Origin: an uncultured Flavobacteriales bacterium
GTDB taxonomy: Bacteria > Bacteroidota > Bacteroidia > Flavobacteriales_D > CALLUQ01
Assembly (NCBI GenBank): GCA_938010565.1
Contig: CALLUQ010000052.1
Span: 1 to 43,397 of the forward strand
DNA length: 43,397 bases
Direction: 5' to 3'
In this document: in pieces, positions 16,290-24,450 of the stretch
Position numbering within the stretch: position 1 is the first letter of the stretch
How the letters are laid out: every line of letters begins with the position of its first letter
Notes under the pieces: generated by a model
Database searches by the model: none
What the model saw: only the letters and a program-made list of their open reading frames with translations
What the model was told of the DNA's origin: nothing
Translations under genes and position numbers: made by a program

Positions 16290-17159
16290 ATGAATATCAT
16301 GAAAAAGCAAGTGTTGATCATTGCCGGCTTTTTAGCCGTAGGTAGTCTGGCCTGTTTTCAGGGCGGGTTACAAAACGCCATCGCAAAGAATACGGGCTCG
16401 CCAGGCGGGTATACCGGCTCGCCAACCGATGCAAGAACATGTGGCTCCGGCGGAGGATGTCACGGTGGAGGGACAACCGCTGTTAACGGGATTATATCGA
16501 CCACCATTCCGAGTACGGGATATGTACCGGGTGCTAACTACGACATTAATGTAACCGCCAGTGCTTCGGGTTTTAATAAGTTTGGTTTTGAGTGCGCCGC
16601 AGAAAACAGTTCCGGAACACAGGTGGGTACCATGGCGGGAATGTCGGATGTATCCGTCATTAGCTCCGGAAACGGGTTGGGCAATGCAACGCATACTGCT
16701 TCCGGCACAGCGGGCTCCGGCGGGTCCAAAACCTGGACCTGGACCTGGACCGCTCCTCCGGCCGGAACAGGCGATGTTACTTTTTTTGCCGCATTTCTGG
16801 CCGCCAACGGGCAAAACAATACCACTGGCGATCAGGCTTTTAATTCAAGCGAAGTTTTTTCGGAAGACCATGGAATTTCCATTGCGGAGCAAACCGGCGT
16901 TGCGCTCAATCTGCAAACCTTCCCCAACCCGGCAACCGAATGGGTCAATGTGCATTTTAAACTGCCTCAAGCAGGCGAAGTAAACCTTGAGTTATCGGAT
17001 CTGCAAGGCCGGCTGGTCAAACATTTTATAAAAGAACCGATGGGTGCGGGAAACCAACGGTTTCAATTCGGTATATCCGATGTTCCTGCCGGCATGTACA
17101 TCCTTCGTATGCATAACGATGGAAAAGGATATGCACAAAGGATCGGGATCACCCATTGA
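16290..17159 (+). CDS. Secreted T9SS cargo protein with choice-of-anchor/Reeler-like domain
   Basis: A 289-residue exported protein. A signal peptide (MKKQVLIIAGFLAVGSLACF) is followed by GYTGSPTDARTC and CHGGG, the opening of the choice-of-anchor V/Reeler-like family, a beta-sandwich region to about residue 190, and a C-terminal type IX secretion sorting domain (from about 205, TFPNPATEWVNVHF to AQRIGITH). Where relatives usually have CxxCH, this protein has C-x5-CH. A short (CTGGAC)n run at 16734-16757 encodes alternating Trp and Thr. Starting at the second ATG (16299) is equally possible. The function is unknown. Confidence 0.85.
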   Translation: MNIMKKQVLIIAGFLAVGSLACFQGGLQNAIAKNTGSPGGYTGSPTDARTCGSGGGCHGGGTTAVNGIISTTIPSTGYVPGANYDINVTASASGFNKFGFECAAENSSGTQVGTMAGMSDVSVISSGNGLGNATHTASGTAGSGGSKTWTWTWTAPPAGTGDVTFFAAFLAANGQNNTTGDQAFNSSEVFSEDHGISIAEQTGVALNLQTFPNPATEWVNVHFKLPQAGEVNLELSDLQGRLVKHFIKEPMGAGNQRFQFGISDVPAGMYILRMHNDGKGYAQRIGITH

Positions 17160-17188
17160 CCATCTGCTTAACCGGGTATGCAATGAAG

Positions 17189-17218
17189 AAGGGTGTCTTT
17201 CTGATAAAGACCCTTTTT
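17189..17218 (+). terminator. Terminator after the T9SS cargo gene
   Basis: AAGGG(T)GTCTTT pairs with AAAGACCCTT around the loop CTGAT, with one bulged T, and a T run follows. It lies between two convergent genes. Confidence 0.8.
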
Positions 17219-17256
17219 GGTTTTATTTTGCGGCAGAGATTTTGGAGCCCAGAGGG

Positions 17257-18459
17257 TTACTTCGGATCCGGTAAATCTCTTTTGAAAGCAGGAATGCCCG
17301 TAATGTCCATCCCTGTAATCAACAAATGAATGTCGTGGGTGCCTTCATACGTGACCACCGATTCCAGGTTCATCATGTGGCGCATCATCGGGTATTCGCT
17401 GGTAATGCCCATGCCGCCATGGATCTGACGTGCTTCCCGGCAGATCTTCAATGCAATGTCCACGCTGTTTCTTTTCGCCATTGAGATCTGAGAAGAAGTA
17501 GCTCTGTCTTCATTGCGCAATACGCTCAAACGCCACACCATCAATTGTGCTTTGGTGATTTCGGTAAGCATCTCGGCTAATTTTTTCTGAGTAAGCTGAA
17601 AAGCACCGATGGGCACATCGAACTGAATGCGTTCTTTCGCATAACGAACGGAAGAATCGTAGCAATCCATAGCCGATCCGATGGCACCCCAGGCAATGCC
17701 AAAACGGGCACTGTCGAGGCACCCAAGTGGTGCACCAAGGCCTGATTTATTAGGCAGCAGGTTCGCTTTGGGAATTTTCACATTATCAAAAACCAACTCC
17801 CCGGTAGCCGAGGCACGAAGCGACCATTTGCCATGGGTTTCCGGGGTTGTAAACCCTTCCATACCACGTTCTACGATAAGGCCATGGATCCGGCCTTCTT
17901 CGCTTTTTGCCCACACTACTGCGATATCGGCAAAAGGTGCATTAGAGATCCACATCTTTGCACCATTGAGCAGGTAGTGATCTCCCATGTCTTTGAAGTG
18001 GGTGATCATTCCTGTGGGATTTGAGCCATAATCCGGCTCTGTTAACCCAAAACAGCCTACCATTTCGCCGGTAGCCAGTTTAGGCAAATATTTTTTACGT
18101 TGTTCTTCGTTTCCGTATTTCCAGATCGGGTACATCACAAGGGAGCTTTGAACCGAAGCAGTGGAACGAATGCCGGAATCTGCCCTTTCAAGCTCCTGCA
18201 TGATCAAACCATAGGAGATCTGATCCAGGCCGGCTCCTCCGTATTCTTCCGGAATGTAAGGACCAAATGCCCCAATTTCTCCAAGCCCTTTTAAAATTTG
18301 CCTGGGAAACTCGGCACGTTCGTAATAATCATCAATAATGGGGGTCACTTCTTTTTTAACCCAGGCACGGGCTGCATCGCGGATCAACTTGTGCTCATCG
18401 GTCAGCAGATCGTCGAGGTTGTAATAGTCGGGAGCTTCAAACAAGTCTGTTCTGGCCAT
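17257..18459 (-). CDS. gcdH: Acyl-CoA dehydrogenase, glutaryl-CoA dehydrogenase type
   Basis: An FAD enzyme of 400 residues. It has the full acyl-CoA dehydrogenase set: N-terminal helical domain, CFGLTEPDYGSNP and the middle beta domain, and C-terminal helices with ICREARQIHGGMG. The catalytic glutamate lies in TYEGTHDIH near residue 370, and SGIRSTASVQSSL supplies the arginine typical of glutaryl-CoA dehydrogenases, which oxidatively decarboxylate glutaryl-CoA to crotonyl-CoA in lysine and tryptophan breakdown. Subfamily naming is by motif recall; another short-chain acyl-CoA dehydrogenase is less likely. Monocistronic, with a TAATTTTG element at 18492-18485. Confidence 0.88.
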   Translation of the reverse strand: MARTDLFEAPDYYNLDDLLTDEHKLIRDAARAWVKKEVTPIIDDYYERAEFPRQILKGLGEIGAFGPYIPEEYGGAGLDQISYGLIMQELERADSGIRSTASVQSSLVMYPIWKYGNEEQRKKYLPKLATGEMVGCFGLTEPDYGSNPTGMITHFKDMGDHYLLNGAKMWISNAPFADIAVVWAKSEEGRIHGLIVERGMEGFTTPETHGKWSLRASATGELVFDNVKIPKANLLPNKSGLGAPLGCLDSARFGIAWGAIGSAMDCYDSSVRYAKERIQFDVPIGAFQLTQKKLAEMLTEITKAQLMVWRLSVLRNEDRATSSQISMAKRNSVDIALKICREARQIHGGMGITSEYPMMRHMMNLESVVTYEGTHDIHLLITGMDITGIPAFKRDLPDPK

Positions 18460-18484
18460 GGTCTTTTGGTTTCAATTTTGTGTG

Positions 18485-18492
18485 CAAAATTA
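18485..18492 (-). promoter_or_regulatory. -7 element of the gcdH promoter
   Basis: TAATTTTG on the minus strand fits TAnnTTTG. A TTTG lies 16 bases upstream (18512-18509). The predicted leader is about 22 bases. Confidence 0.5.
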
Positions 18493-18641
18493 AAAGGAAT
18501 TGCCGAAACAAAACCGCTTTAACCCGGGAAATACAAACAAAAAGCTCCGGAGATCTGTTTATTAAGTTTCGGGAAGGCGTATCCAACCGTGTTATGTGAA
18601 TACTTTTCCGGAAGAAGGGATTTTTTGCGTTTCATCGCCGT

Positions 18642-18649
18642 TATCTTTG
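18642..18649 (+). promoter_or_regulatory. -7 element of the DUF4271 gene promoter
   Basis: TATCTTTG fits TAnnTTTG and ends five bases before the ATG at 18655, which implies a leaderless or nearly leaderless message. Confidence 0.45.
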
Positions 18650-18654
18650 CATGA

Positions 18655-19551
18655 ATGCCCCAACACGACCCACATACGGCAGTTAATTTCAGACCCGATC
18701 GTTCCTGGGAGCCCGTTTTTAAGTTCGGACAGGTTTTTAATGCCCAAGCCACACCCTGTTCCGTAGTGGTGAAAGCCGATCTCCCATCGCCAGCAGCAAA
18801 GATCAACCCTGGTGGGGCCATGCAAACTTATCAGGGAGTGATACCGGCGGTACAGCCTGCTTCTTCCGGGCCTGCGGATCGAATTCAGGCAACACCGGAT
18901 TGGGCCCTGGCTCTTTTTATAGGAGGGATCGGAGTTATTGCCTGGAAACGGATCAATTTTCCCCGGAAATTCCGCCTTATGTTTTCCACTTTTATTTCCA
19001 ACCGTTTGGTACGGCAGGCCATGCGGGAAGAATCGTTTTTATCCCACTCCTCTTCCTGGGCGTTGTTGTTCCTTTTTGTGCTTTCAAGCGGTATGATCTT
19101 GTTTCAGATGCACCACCACGGTATGGTTTGCCTGGATTTTTCCGGGCACCATGGAATTTTGCTTTATCTGGAGCTTTGTGGTATGGTGTTGGGAATATAT
19201 ATCCTGAAAGTCCTGGGAGTTATATGCATGCAATTTATCCTGACGGAAGAAAGTGTTTTACCGGAATATCTCTTTAATGTATTGCTCTTTAATAAAGTGC
19301 TTGCATTCATTTTTTTACCCCTTTCGATTGCCATTGCCTACATGCATCCCGTTATAACCGAAGCCCTGATATGGGCGGGAATTTCGGTTTTTGGAGCCTT
19401 TTGGTTTTACCGTTTAATAAGGGGTCTTATTACAGGAGTTGGAGCAAGGGTTTCATTTTTATATTTGATTTTGTACCTTTGCACCTTCGAAATTCTACCC
19501 TTGATTGCCTTGAGTAAGGTGATGGGGGGTCGGATTTCTTGCTTCAGCTAA
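18655..19551 (+). CDS. DUF4271 membrane protein
   Basis: A 298-residue protein with a proline-rich soluble N-terminal region (about 1-80), one membrane segment at about 82-100 and a group of further segments from about 135 to 290. MREESFLSHSSSWALLFLFVLSSG, YLFNVLLFNKVLAF and SFLYLILYLCTFEILPL are hallmark stretches of DUF4271, a Bacteroidota-specific inner-membrane family of unknown role. It lies 30 bases upstream of a HemD-family gene, an arrangement I recall as conserved in the phylum. Confidence 0.9.
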   Translation: MPQHDPHTAVNFRPDRSWEPVFKFGQVFNAQATPCSVVVKADLPSPAAKINPGGAMQTYQGVIPAVQPASSGPADRIQATPDWALALFIGGIGVIAWKRINFPRKFRLMFSTFISNRLVRQAMREESFLSHSSSWALLFLFVLSSGMILFQMHHHGMVCLDFSGHHGILLYLELCGMVLGIYILKVLGVICMQFILTEESVLPEYLFNVLLFNKVLAFIFLPLSIAIAYMHPVITEALIWAGISVFGAFWFYRLIRGLITGVGARVSFLYLILYLCTFEILPLIALSKVMGGRISCFS

Positions 19552-19581
19552 ATCTATTATCTGTCTTAAATCCATCCCCGA

Positions 19582-20322
19582 ATGGCTGTGAAGACAATAT
19601 TGGTTTCTCAACCATCGCCAAAAACGGAGAAGTCGCCATATTTTGAATTGGCGCAAAAATACGGTCTGAAAATTGACTTCCGCCCCTTCATTCATCTGGA
19701 GGCAGTGGAGGCCAAGGAATTCAGGCAAGAAAGGATCAATGTACTTGACCACACCTCTGTGATACTTACGAGTCGTAATGCGGTAGATCATTTCTTCCGT
19801 GTTTGCTCTGAGATGAGGGTTACCGTTCCCGATTCCATGAAGTATTTTTGCATCAGCGAATCCACTGCTTATTACTTGCAAAAGTATGTAGTATACCGCA
19901 AACGCAAGATATTCTTTGGCAAGCAACGGTTCGCCGATTTGATGGATGTGATTAAAAAGCATAAAAAAGAACACTTTTTGTTGCCTTGTTCCGACATCCA
20001 TAAACAGGAAATCAGCGATACATTGGAAGCCAACAAGATCAGGTTTACCAAAGCGGTTCTGTATAGAACGGTAGCCAGCGATCTTTCCGATCTGGCCAAT
20101 GTGAACTACGATATGTTGGTATTTTTCAGTCCTTCCGGGATCAATTCGCTGCTGAAAAATTTCCCCGACTTTAAACAGAACAATACCCTGATCGCTGCTT
20201 TTGGTCCCACTACGGCCAAGGCAGTGAAGGAAGCCGGATTGAACCTCAACGTACATGCACCACAGCCCAATGCACCCTCAATGACCATGGCCATTGAACA
20301 GCACATTAAAAAGGCCCGGTAG
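19582..20322 (+). CDS. Second uroporphyrinogen-III synthase family protein
   Basis: A 246-residue HemD-fold protein beginning MAVKTILVSQPSPKTEKSPYF, the form found next to DUF4271 genes across Bacteroidota. It has the two-lobed HemD layout, with ILTSRNAVDHFF in the first lobe, FFSPSGINSLL in the second and AAFGPTTAKAVKEAGL near the end. It is quite different from the hemD at 15.5-16.2 kb. It could be a working synthase, a moonlighting relative, or the backup enzyme; sequence alone does not decide. Probably co-transcribed with the DUF4271 gene. Confidence 0.88.
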   Translation: MAVKTILVSQPSPKTEKSPYFELAQKYGLKIDFRPFIHLEAVEAKEFRQERINVLDHTSVILTSRNAVDHFFRVCSEMRVTVPDSMKYFCISESTAYYLQKYVVYRKRKIFFGKQRFADLMDVIKKHKKEHFLLPCSDIHKQEISDTLEANKIRFTKAVLYRTVASDLSDLANVNYDMLVFFSPSGINSLLKNFPDFKQNNTLIAAFGPTTAKAVKEAGLNLNVHAPQPNAPSMTMAIEQHIKKAR

Positions 20323-20484
20323 GCAATTGATAAAATGCCTGCTCTTTTGTTTGTGCAACATTTCCATGCGATCCGGCAAAGTAACCGAATAAGCATCGTT
20401 TTTGATACCAAAGACCCTTTGCAACAGAGAGGCCTTTTTGCCCGCTTTTAGTAGTGTTTTCGTTTTTTAGGCGCCCGAACCCGT

Positions 20485-23400
20485 TCAACCGGTATAAATC
20501 GGCAAGTACACAAAAAAAGAAGTCCCGACATTTTTTTTCGTTTTGAAATGCACCGTACCCCTATGGTTTTCAATCATTTGCTTTACCATGGCCAGCCCAA
20601 GCCCCATTCCCGTTGATTTGGTGGTGAAATTCGGCATAAACAACTTGTCGATCATGTCGTCGGAAATGCCACTTCCATTGTCTTGTATTTCCACCTGATA
20701 GCCGTTTTCATCCAACGTCAGCAGTACCCGTATCCGGCCTTCCTGATTCGATGGAATGGCTTGAATGGCATTTTTGATCAGGTTATTAAAAACACGGCCT
20801 ACTTGATCTTTATCGGCATGAATGTACTGCGGGGCAGAGAGGTTGGAAACATAAACTACTTGTGCATCGTTGTTGCCCTGGTGCAATTCTACTGCCGATT
20901 CCAACACATGGACTAGGTCTGTTTTTTCTTCTACGGCTCTGGGCATTTGTGCAAAGTTGGAGAATTCGTTGGCAATCGTGGTTAACGTATCGATTTGTTC
21001 GATGAGCATGTCGGTAAAATTGAGAATGCGATCCTGGGCTCCTTCGGCACCTGCATTGAACGACATTTGCATGTGTTGTGCTCTGAGTTTGATCGGAGTA
21101 AGCGGGTTTTTGATCTCGTGCGCCACCTGTCTGGCCATTTCCCGCCAGGCGCTCTCTCTTTCCGATCGTGCGAGCAATTCGGCATTTTTCTGGAGTTCCA
21201 CTACTTTTCGGTTGTATTCGGCTACCAGGGAGCCAATTTCGTCGTTCCCCTTATAATCGATGGGTTTATTGGATTTTCCGAGTTCGATACGGGCCAAGCT
21301 TTGCTGGATCAGCCGCAGTGGTTTTGTAATCCAGTTGGAAGCAAAAAGGGCCACCACAATGGAGAAGGCAAAAAGCAATACAAAAATGTTAATGATGGCG
21401 ACAAGAAAGCTGGAAATTTCATTTTCAAGTGCATCCTGACGGGCAAAATAAGGCAGATTGAGGTAAGCCAGGATCTGGTTATTTTTATTCCTGAAAGGCA
21501 CATATGCAGAAAGGTAAACCATGCCGCCGATCTCTTCTTCATGGATAAATTTGCTCTTTTTGTTCATGCCGATCTCCAGCCATGCTTTGGGGTGGATCTG
21601 ACGCGAGATCATGCCTTCGTCGAAAATTTTTTCGCGGGAAGAGGCCAGGAGGTTTCCATCCAGGTTATACAGGTTAATATCGGTAAAGAATACGCCGGCA
21701 AATTTCCTGAGGTTTTTGGTCATTCTGTCTGTTAGCGATTTGTTGAGGCGGGGCTCATCGCCCAGTTTGTTCGCTACTTCGATCTGCACCGAATTCACCT
21801 TTTCGGAGATAATGCTGTTGTTCTTTTCCTTGTATTGCTCTTCAATATAATAGCGGGTACCTACTACAAACAAGATCAGGGACAACAGCAAAATGCTCAC
21901 CAGCAAAAACTGAATTTTGGTTTTCAACTGTAGGTTGTCTATCCGTACCCCTTCCGGTAAAGAGCGAATAAAAATGACCAGTACCATCAAAATACCGAAA
22001 AAGGCAAACAGGTAAGAAAAAGCCGTAATTTCCCCTAAAATTTGCGAATCGGGTTTACTGAGAATGATCAGGGTATTCGGATCAGCCCAAAAGAACAAAT
22101 GGCTGTACCCATCAAAACTAAAAAACGGGCCTTCGCCCTGTATGGACTCCAACACATCGAGCGTAAGCGGATAACTGTATTCTCCGGAAAAATGAATGAG
22201 TTTCCGGTTTACATACCGGGCACTCGAATAATTAGAAAGGTCTTCGATCTCGCGGGAATTTTTTCCCAACAAAAGGGCGGGAAAGCCCAACTCTTCCGGA
22301 ATTAGCTTCGATACCAGTTCAAACACCAGATAGCCTTCGGTTTTGTTGTTGCGTTTCATGGGGAGCCGGATCAGATAACTCAGTTTTTCACCGGAATTGT
22401 GGATGTAAAATACATTCGGGCTAAGGTCGGACCGCAACCCGTAAAGGCTGATCAGGGTTTCTACTTTTTGGAAAGAAAGCGGGCGGGAATTCGGCAATTG
22501 TCCCACCACCGATCCATCTGCATTGTAAAGATGAATGCCTACTTCATACTTGTCCCAATACCCCTTAAAAAAGGTTTGTTTTATCCGTTTTTCATAAGCT
22601 GCCTTCCGGAATGTTACGGTGGTGTCAAACGGTTCGTAAAGCCAGTTGGTAGAAAGCAACTTTCGCTCCAGAGGCGGAAACTCCCATTCGGCCACAGGGT
22701 CTTCATCGCTGGTTAGCTTTTCAGCAAAAACCTTGCGGTTTTCCTGTTCTTTTTTCTGGCTGTAACGCGTAAGGGTATGAGAACTTGCAAAAGAGGTAAG
22801 AAAAAGCAAAAGCAACACCGAAGTGAATTCGTAATTTTTTCCCTGCCGGAAATGTATGGAGGCCAGAATCAGCATCAAAACCGCCGGCCAGAGTACCAGG
22901 ATCAGATCTTTTTTTCCTGTGATATGATGGATAACAACCCCGGCAATTGTGATGAGAAAAAAAAGCGCCAGAAAGGCGGATCGTTTCATTCCGCAAGAAG
23001 ACAATACCAGCATTGTTTTATGTGCCAGAACGAAGGCCGTAAGAAACAAGATCCCTACCACTAAAATTCCAACATAACTGTACCCATCCAACCCGAACAG
23101 ATCATTGACTTCGAAGTTGATGCCGGAGTCTTTTATCAAGCCATTAAAAAGACGGGTCATAAAACCGGCAAAAAAATAAACCCCACTGATCATCACCGAA
23201 CCAACCAGTAGCTGTAGGCGCAGGTTCCATGAAAATTTCGGTTCCCAATACCGGTTCAATACCCATGCAAGGAAGAGGAAAAGAGCAGCATTGATCAGCA
23301 GATCGCCCAGAGATGGGAACAGAAAAGAAGTTCCGTACCAGGCAGGGTTGAACAATTCAAGATCGCTGAAAACCAAGGGGTAGCCCACCCATAAAGACCA

Positions 23401-24171
23401 GAAACGCAAGGCCAGTAATGCAAAAATTAAAAAGACCACGCTCACCAAAGAAGGAATATGGTTGCTCAACTTGCGCACCAGCTGTAGCCATACGGAAAGG
23501 AAGAGAACCACCCCTCCTACAAACAAAAAAAGCACGAAATAGTAACGCCAGGTAAACGTTTCCTGGTTCTTGCTGAACTTCATGGAAAAAAGATAAATGC
23601 CTTCCGAGGAACGGATCTCAGGCAGGTCAGATCCTTCTTCGATCGCCATTTGTGCCCGCGTATGTATACCAAAGTCCGGAGCAAAAGCATTGACCAGATA
23701 ATCGTTTTCAAAGGCATAATGGAACTTGACCAGGATCAGGCCGTAAAAGTCATGGTTTCCGACCGGATGGTGTATCACCTCATAAAAACCATTCTGAAGC
23801 CTTATAAATCGTCCGGGGAAACTCTCCGGGGTTTTGATGTGATCAACGGGTGCTTTGTTGTCGGTCCAGAAACGAAGAGAATCGTTCCGGTATCCCAAAA
23901 GAATGATACCGTCTTTGTTAAAGATCCCCTCATAATCCGGATAGTGCTCACGAAAGGCCCATTCCATGCCGCGGTTTTCCGATTGTTGTTCCAGTTTTTT
24001 AAGAAGTTGTATGGTATGGGCTTCTTTTTCGTGGAGTATTTGGGTAAAAGCCTCCAGGTCAATTGGCAGCCGGTCGTGAATAAAAGTACTGTTGTAAAGC
24101 AAGGAAGATCCGGCGATCATGATCACAGCCAGGCCGGCCAGGCCATAGATATTCCGGAACAGACGATTCAC
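20485..24171 (-). CDS. Large NtrY-like sensor histidine kinase
   Basis: A 1228-residue membrane kinase starting at GTG. In order: a membrane segment (about 10-28), a periplasmic part to about 205, a multi-spanning membrane block (about 206-480), a second soluble region and further membrane segments near 710-775, an extracytoplasmic stretch, a last membrane segment near 930-950, HAMP (about 950-1000), HisKA with phospho-acceptor His1018 in VAHEIKNPLTPIKL, and the ATPase domain with N box FNNLIKNAIQAI, G1 DNGSGIS and G2 TGMGLGLAMV. The HEIKNPLTPI box is typical of NtrY. No response regulator is adjacent. The signal is unknown. Confidence 0.92.
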   Translation of the reverse strand: MNRLFRNIYGLAGLAVIMIAGSSLLYNSTFIHDRLPIDLEAFTQILHEKEAHTIQLLKKLEQQSENRGMEWAFREHYPDYEGIFNKDGIILLGYRNDSLRFWTDNKAPVDHIKTPESFPGRFIRLQNGFYEVIHHPVGNHDFYGLILVKFHYAFENDYLVNAFAPDFGIHTRAQMAIEEGSDLPEIRSSEGIYLFSMKFSKNQETFTWRYYFVLFLFVGGVVLFLSVWLQLVRKLSNHIPSLVSVVFLIFALLALRFWSLWVGYPLVFSDLELFNPAWYGTSFLFPSLGDLLINAALFLFLAWVLNRYWEPKFSWNLRLQLLVGSVMISGVYFFAGFMTRLFNGLIKDSGINFEVNDLFGLDGYSYVGILVVGILFLTAFVLAHKTMLVLSSCGMKRSAFLALFFLITIAGVVIHHITGKKDLILVLWPAVLMLILASIHFRQGKNYEFTSVLLLLFLTSFASSHTLTRYSQKKEQENRKVFAEKLTSDEDPVAEWEFPPLERKLLSTNWLYEPFDTTVTFRKAAYEKRIKQTFFKGYWDKYEVGIHLYNADGSVVGQLPNSRPLSFQKVETLISLYGLRSDLSPNVFYIHNSGEKLSYLIRLPMKRNNKTEGYLVFELVSKLIPEELGFPALLLGKNSREIEDLSNYSSARYVNRKLIHFSGEYSYPLTLDVLESIQGEGPFFSFDGYSHLFFWADPNTLIILSKPDSQILGEITAFSYLFAFFGILMVLVIFIRSLPEGVRIDNLQLKTKIQFLLVSILLLSLILFVVGTRYYIEEQYKEKNNSIISEKVNSVQIEVANKLGDEPRLNKSLTDRMTKNLRKFAGVFFTDINLYNLDGNLLASSREKIFDEGMISRQIHPKAWLEIGMNKKSKFIHEEEIGGMVYLSAYVPFRNKNNQILAYLNLPYFARQDALENEISSFLVAIINIFVLLFAFSIVVALFASNWITKPLRLIQQSLARIELGKSNKPIDYKGNDEIGSLVAEYNRKVVELQKNAELLARSERESAWREMARQVAHEIKNPLTPIKLRAQHMQMSFNAGAEGAQDRILNFTDMLIEQIDTLTTIANEFSNFAQMPRAVEEKTDLVHVLESAVELHQGNNDAQVVYVSNLSAPQYIHADKDQVGRVFNNLIKNAIQAIPSNQEGRIRVLLTLDENGYQVEIQDNGSGISDDMIDKLFMPNFTTKSTGMGLGLAMVKQMIENHRGTVHFKTKKNVGTSFFVYLPIYTG

Positions 24172-24399
24172 TTTGCAGAATTTGTTCTAAGATAAACATT
24201 AAGCGGCGACCCGGGTGTAAGCGCACGTTCTTACCATCGGATATGATGGCTCGTACCGGGGCGCTTTACTTGGTATACAGAGGATAGAGCAGCGGTTGTT
24301 TCCCGTTTTTTTCGGCCTCTTCTTTGTGAAAAGACCCCGATAAATTAACCGAGACAATCTGCTAATTTTTCCTTAATGTCACAAAAATGTGCAAATAGA

Positions 24400-24432
24400 T
24401 TGATTTAATTCTTCCTAATTTCAATATATTTG
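24400..24432 (+). promoter_or_regulatory. Promoter of the AAA/DUF4143 gene
   Basis: TTG (24400-24402), a 22-base spacer and TATATTTG (24425-24432) make a good phylum-type promoter. The predicted leader before the ATG at 24451 is about 12-15 bases. Confidence 0.6.
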
Positions 24433-24450
24433 TTGTGCTAAGAGTTGCTT

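Noticed and set aside
19495-20256. 253-codon minus-strand frame opposite the second HemD gene
   Set aside because: The plus-strand HemD-family protein is clearly real, and the antisense frame has no domain.
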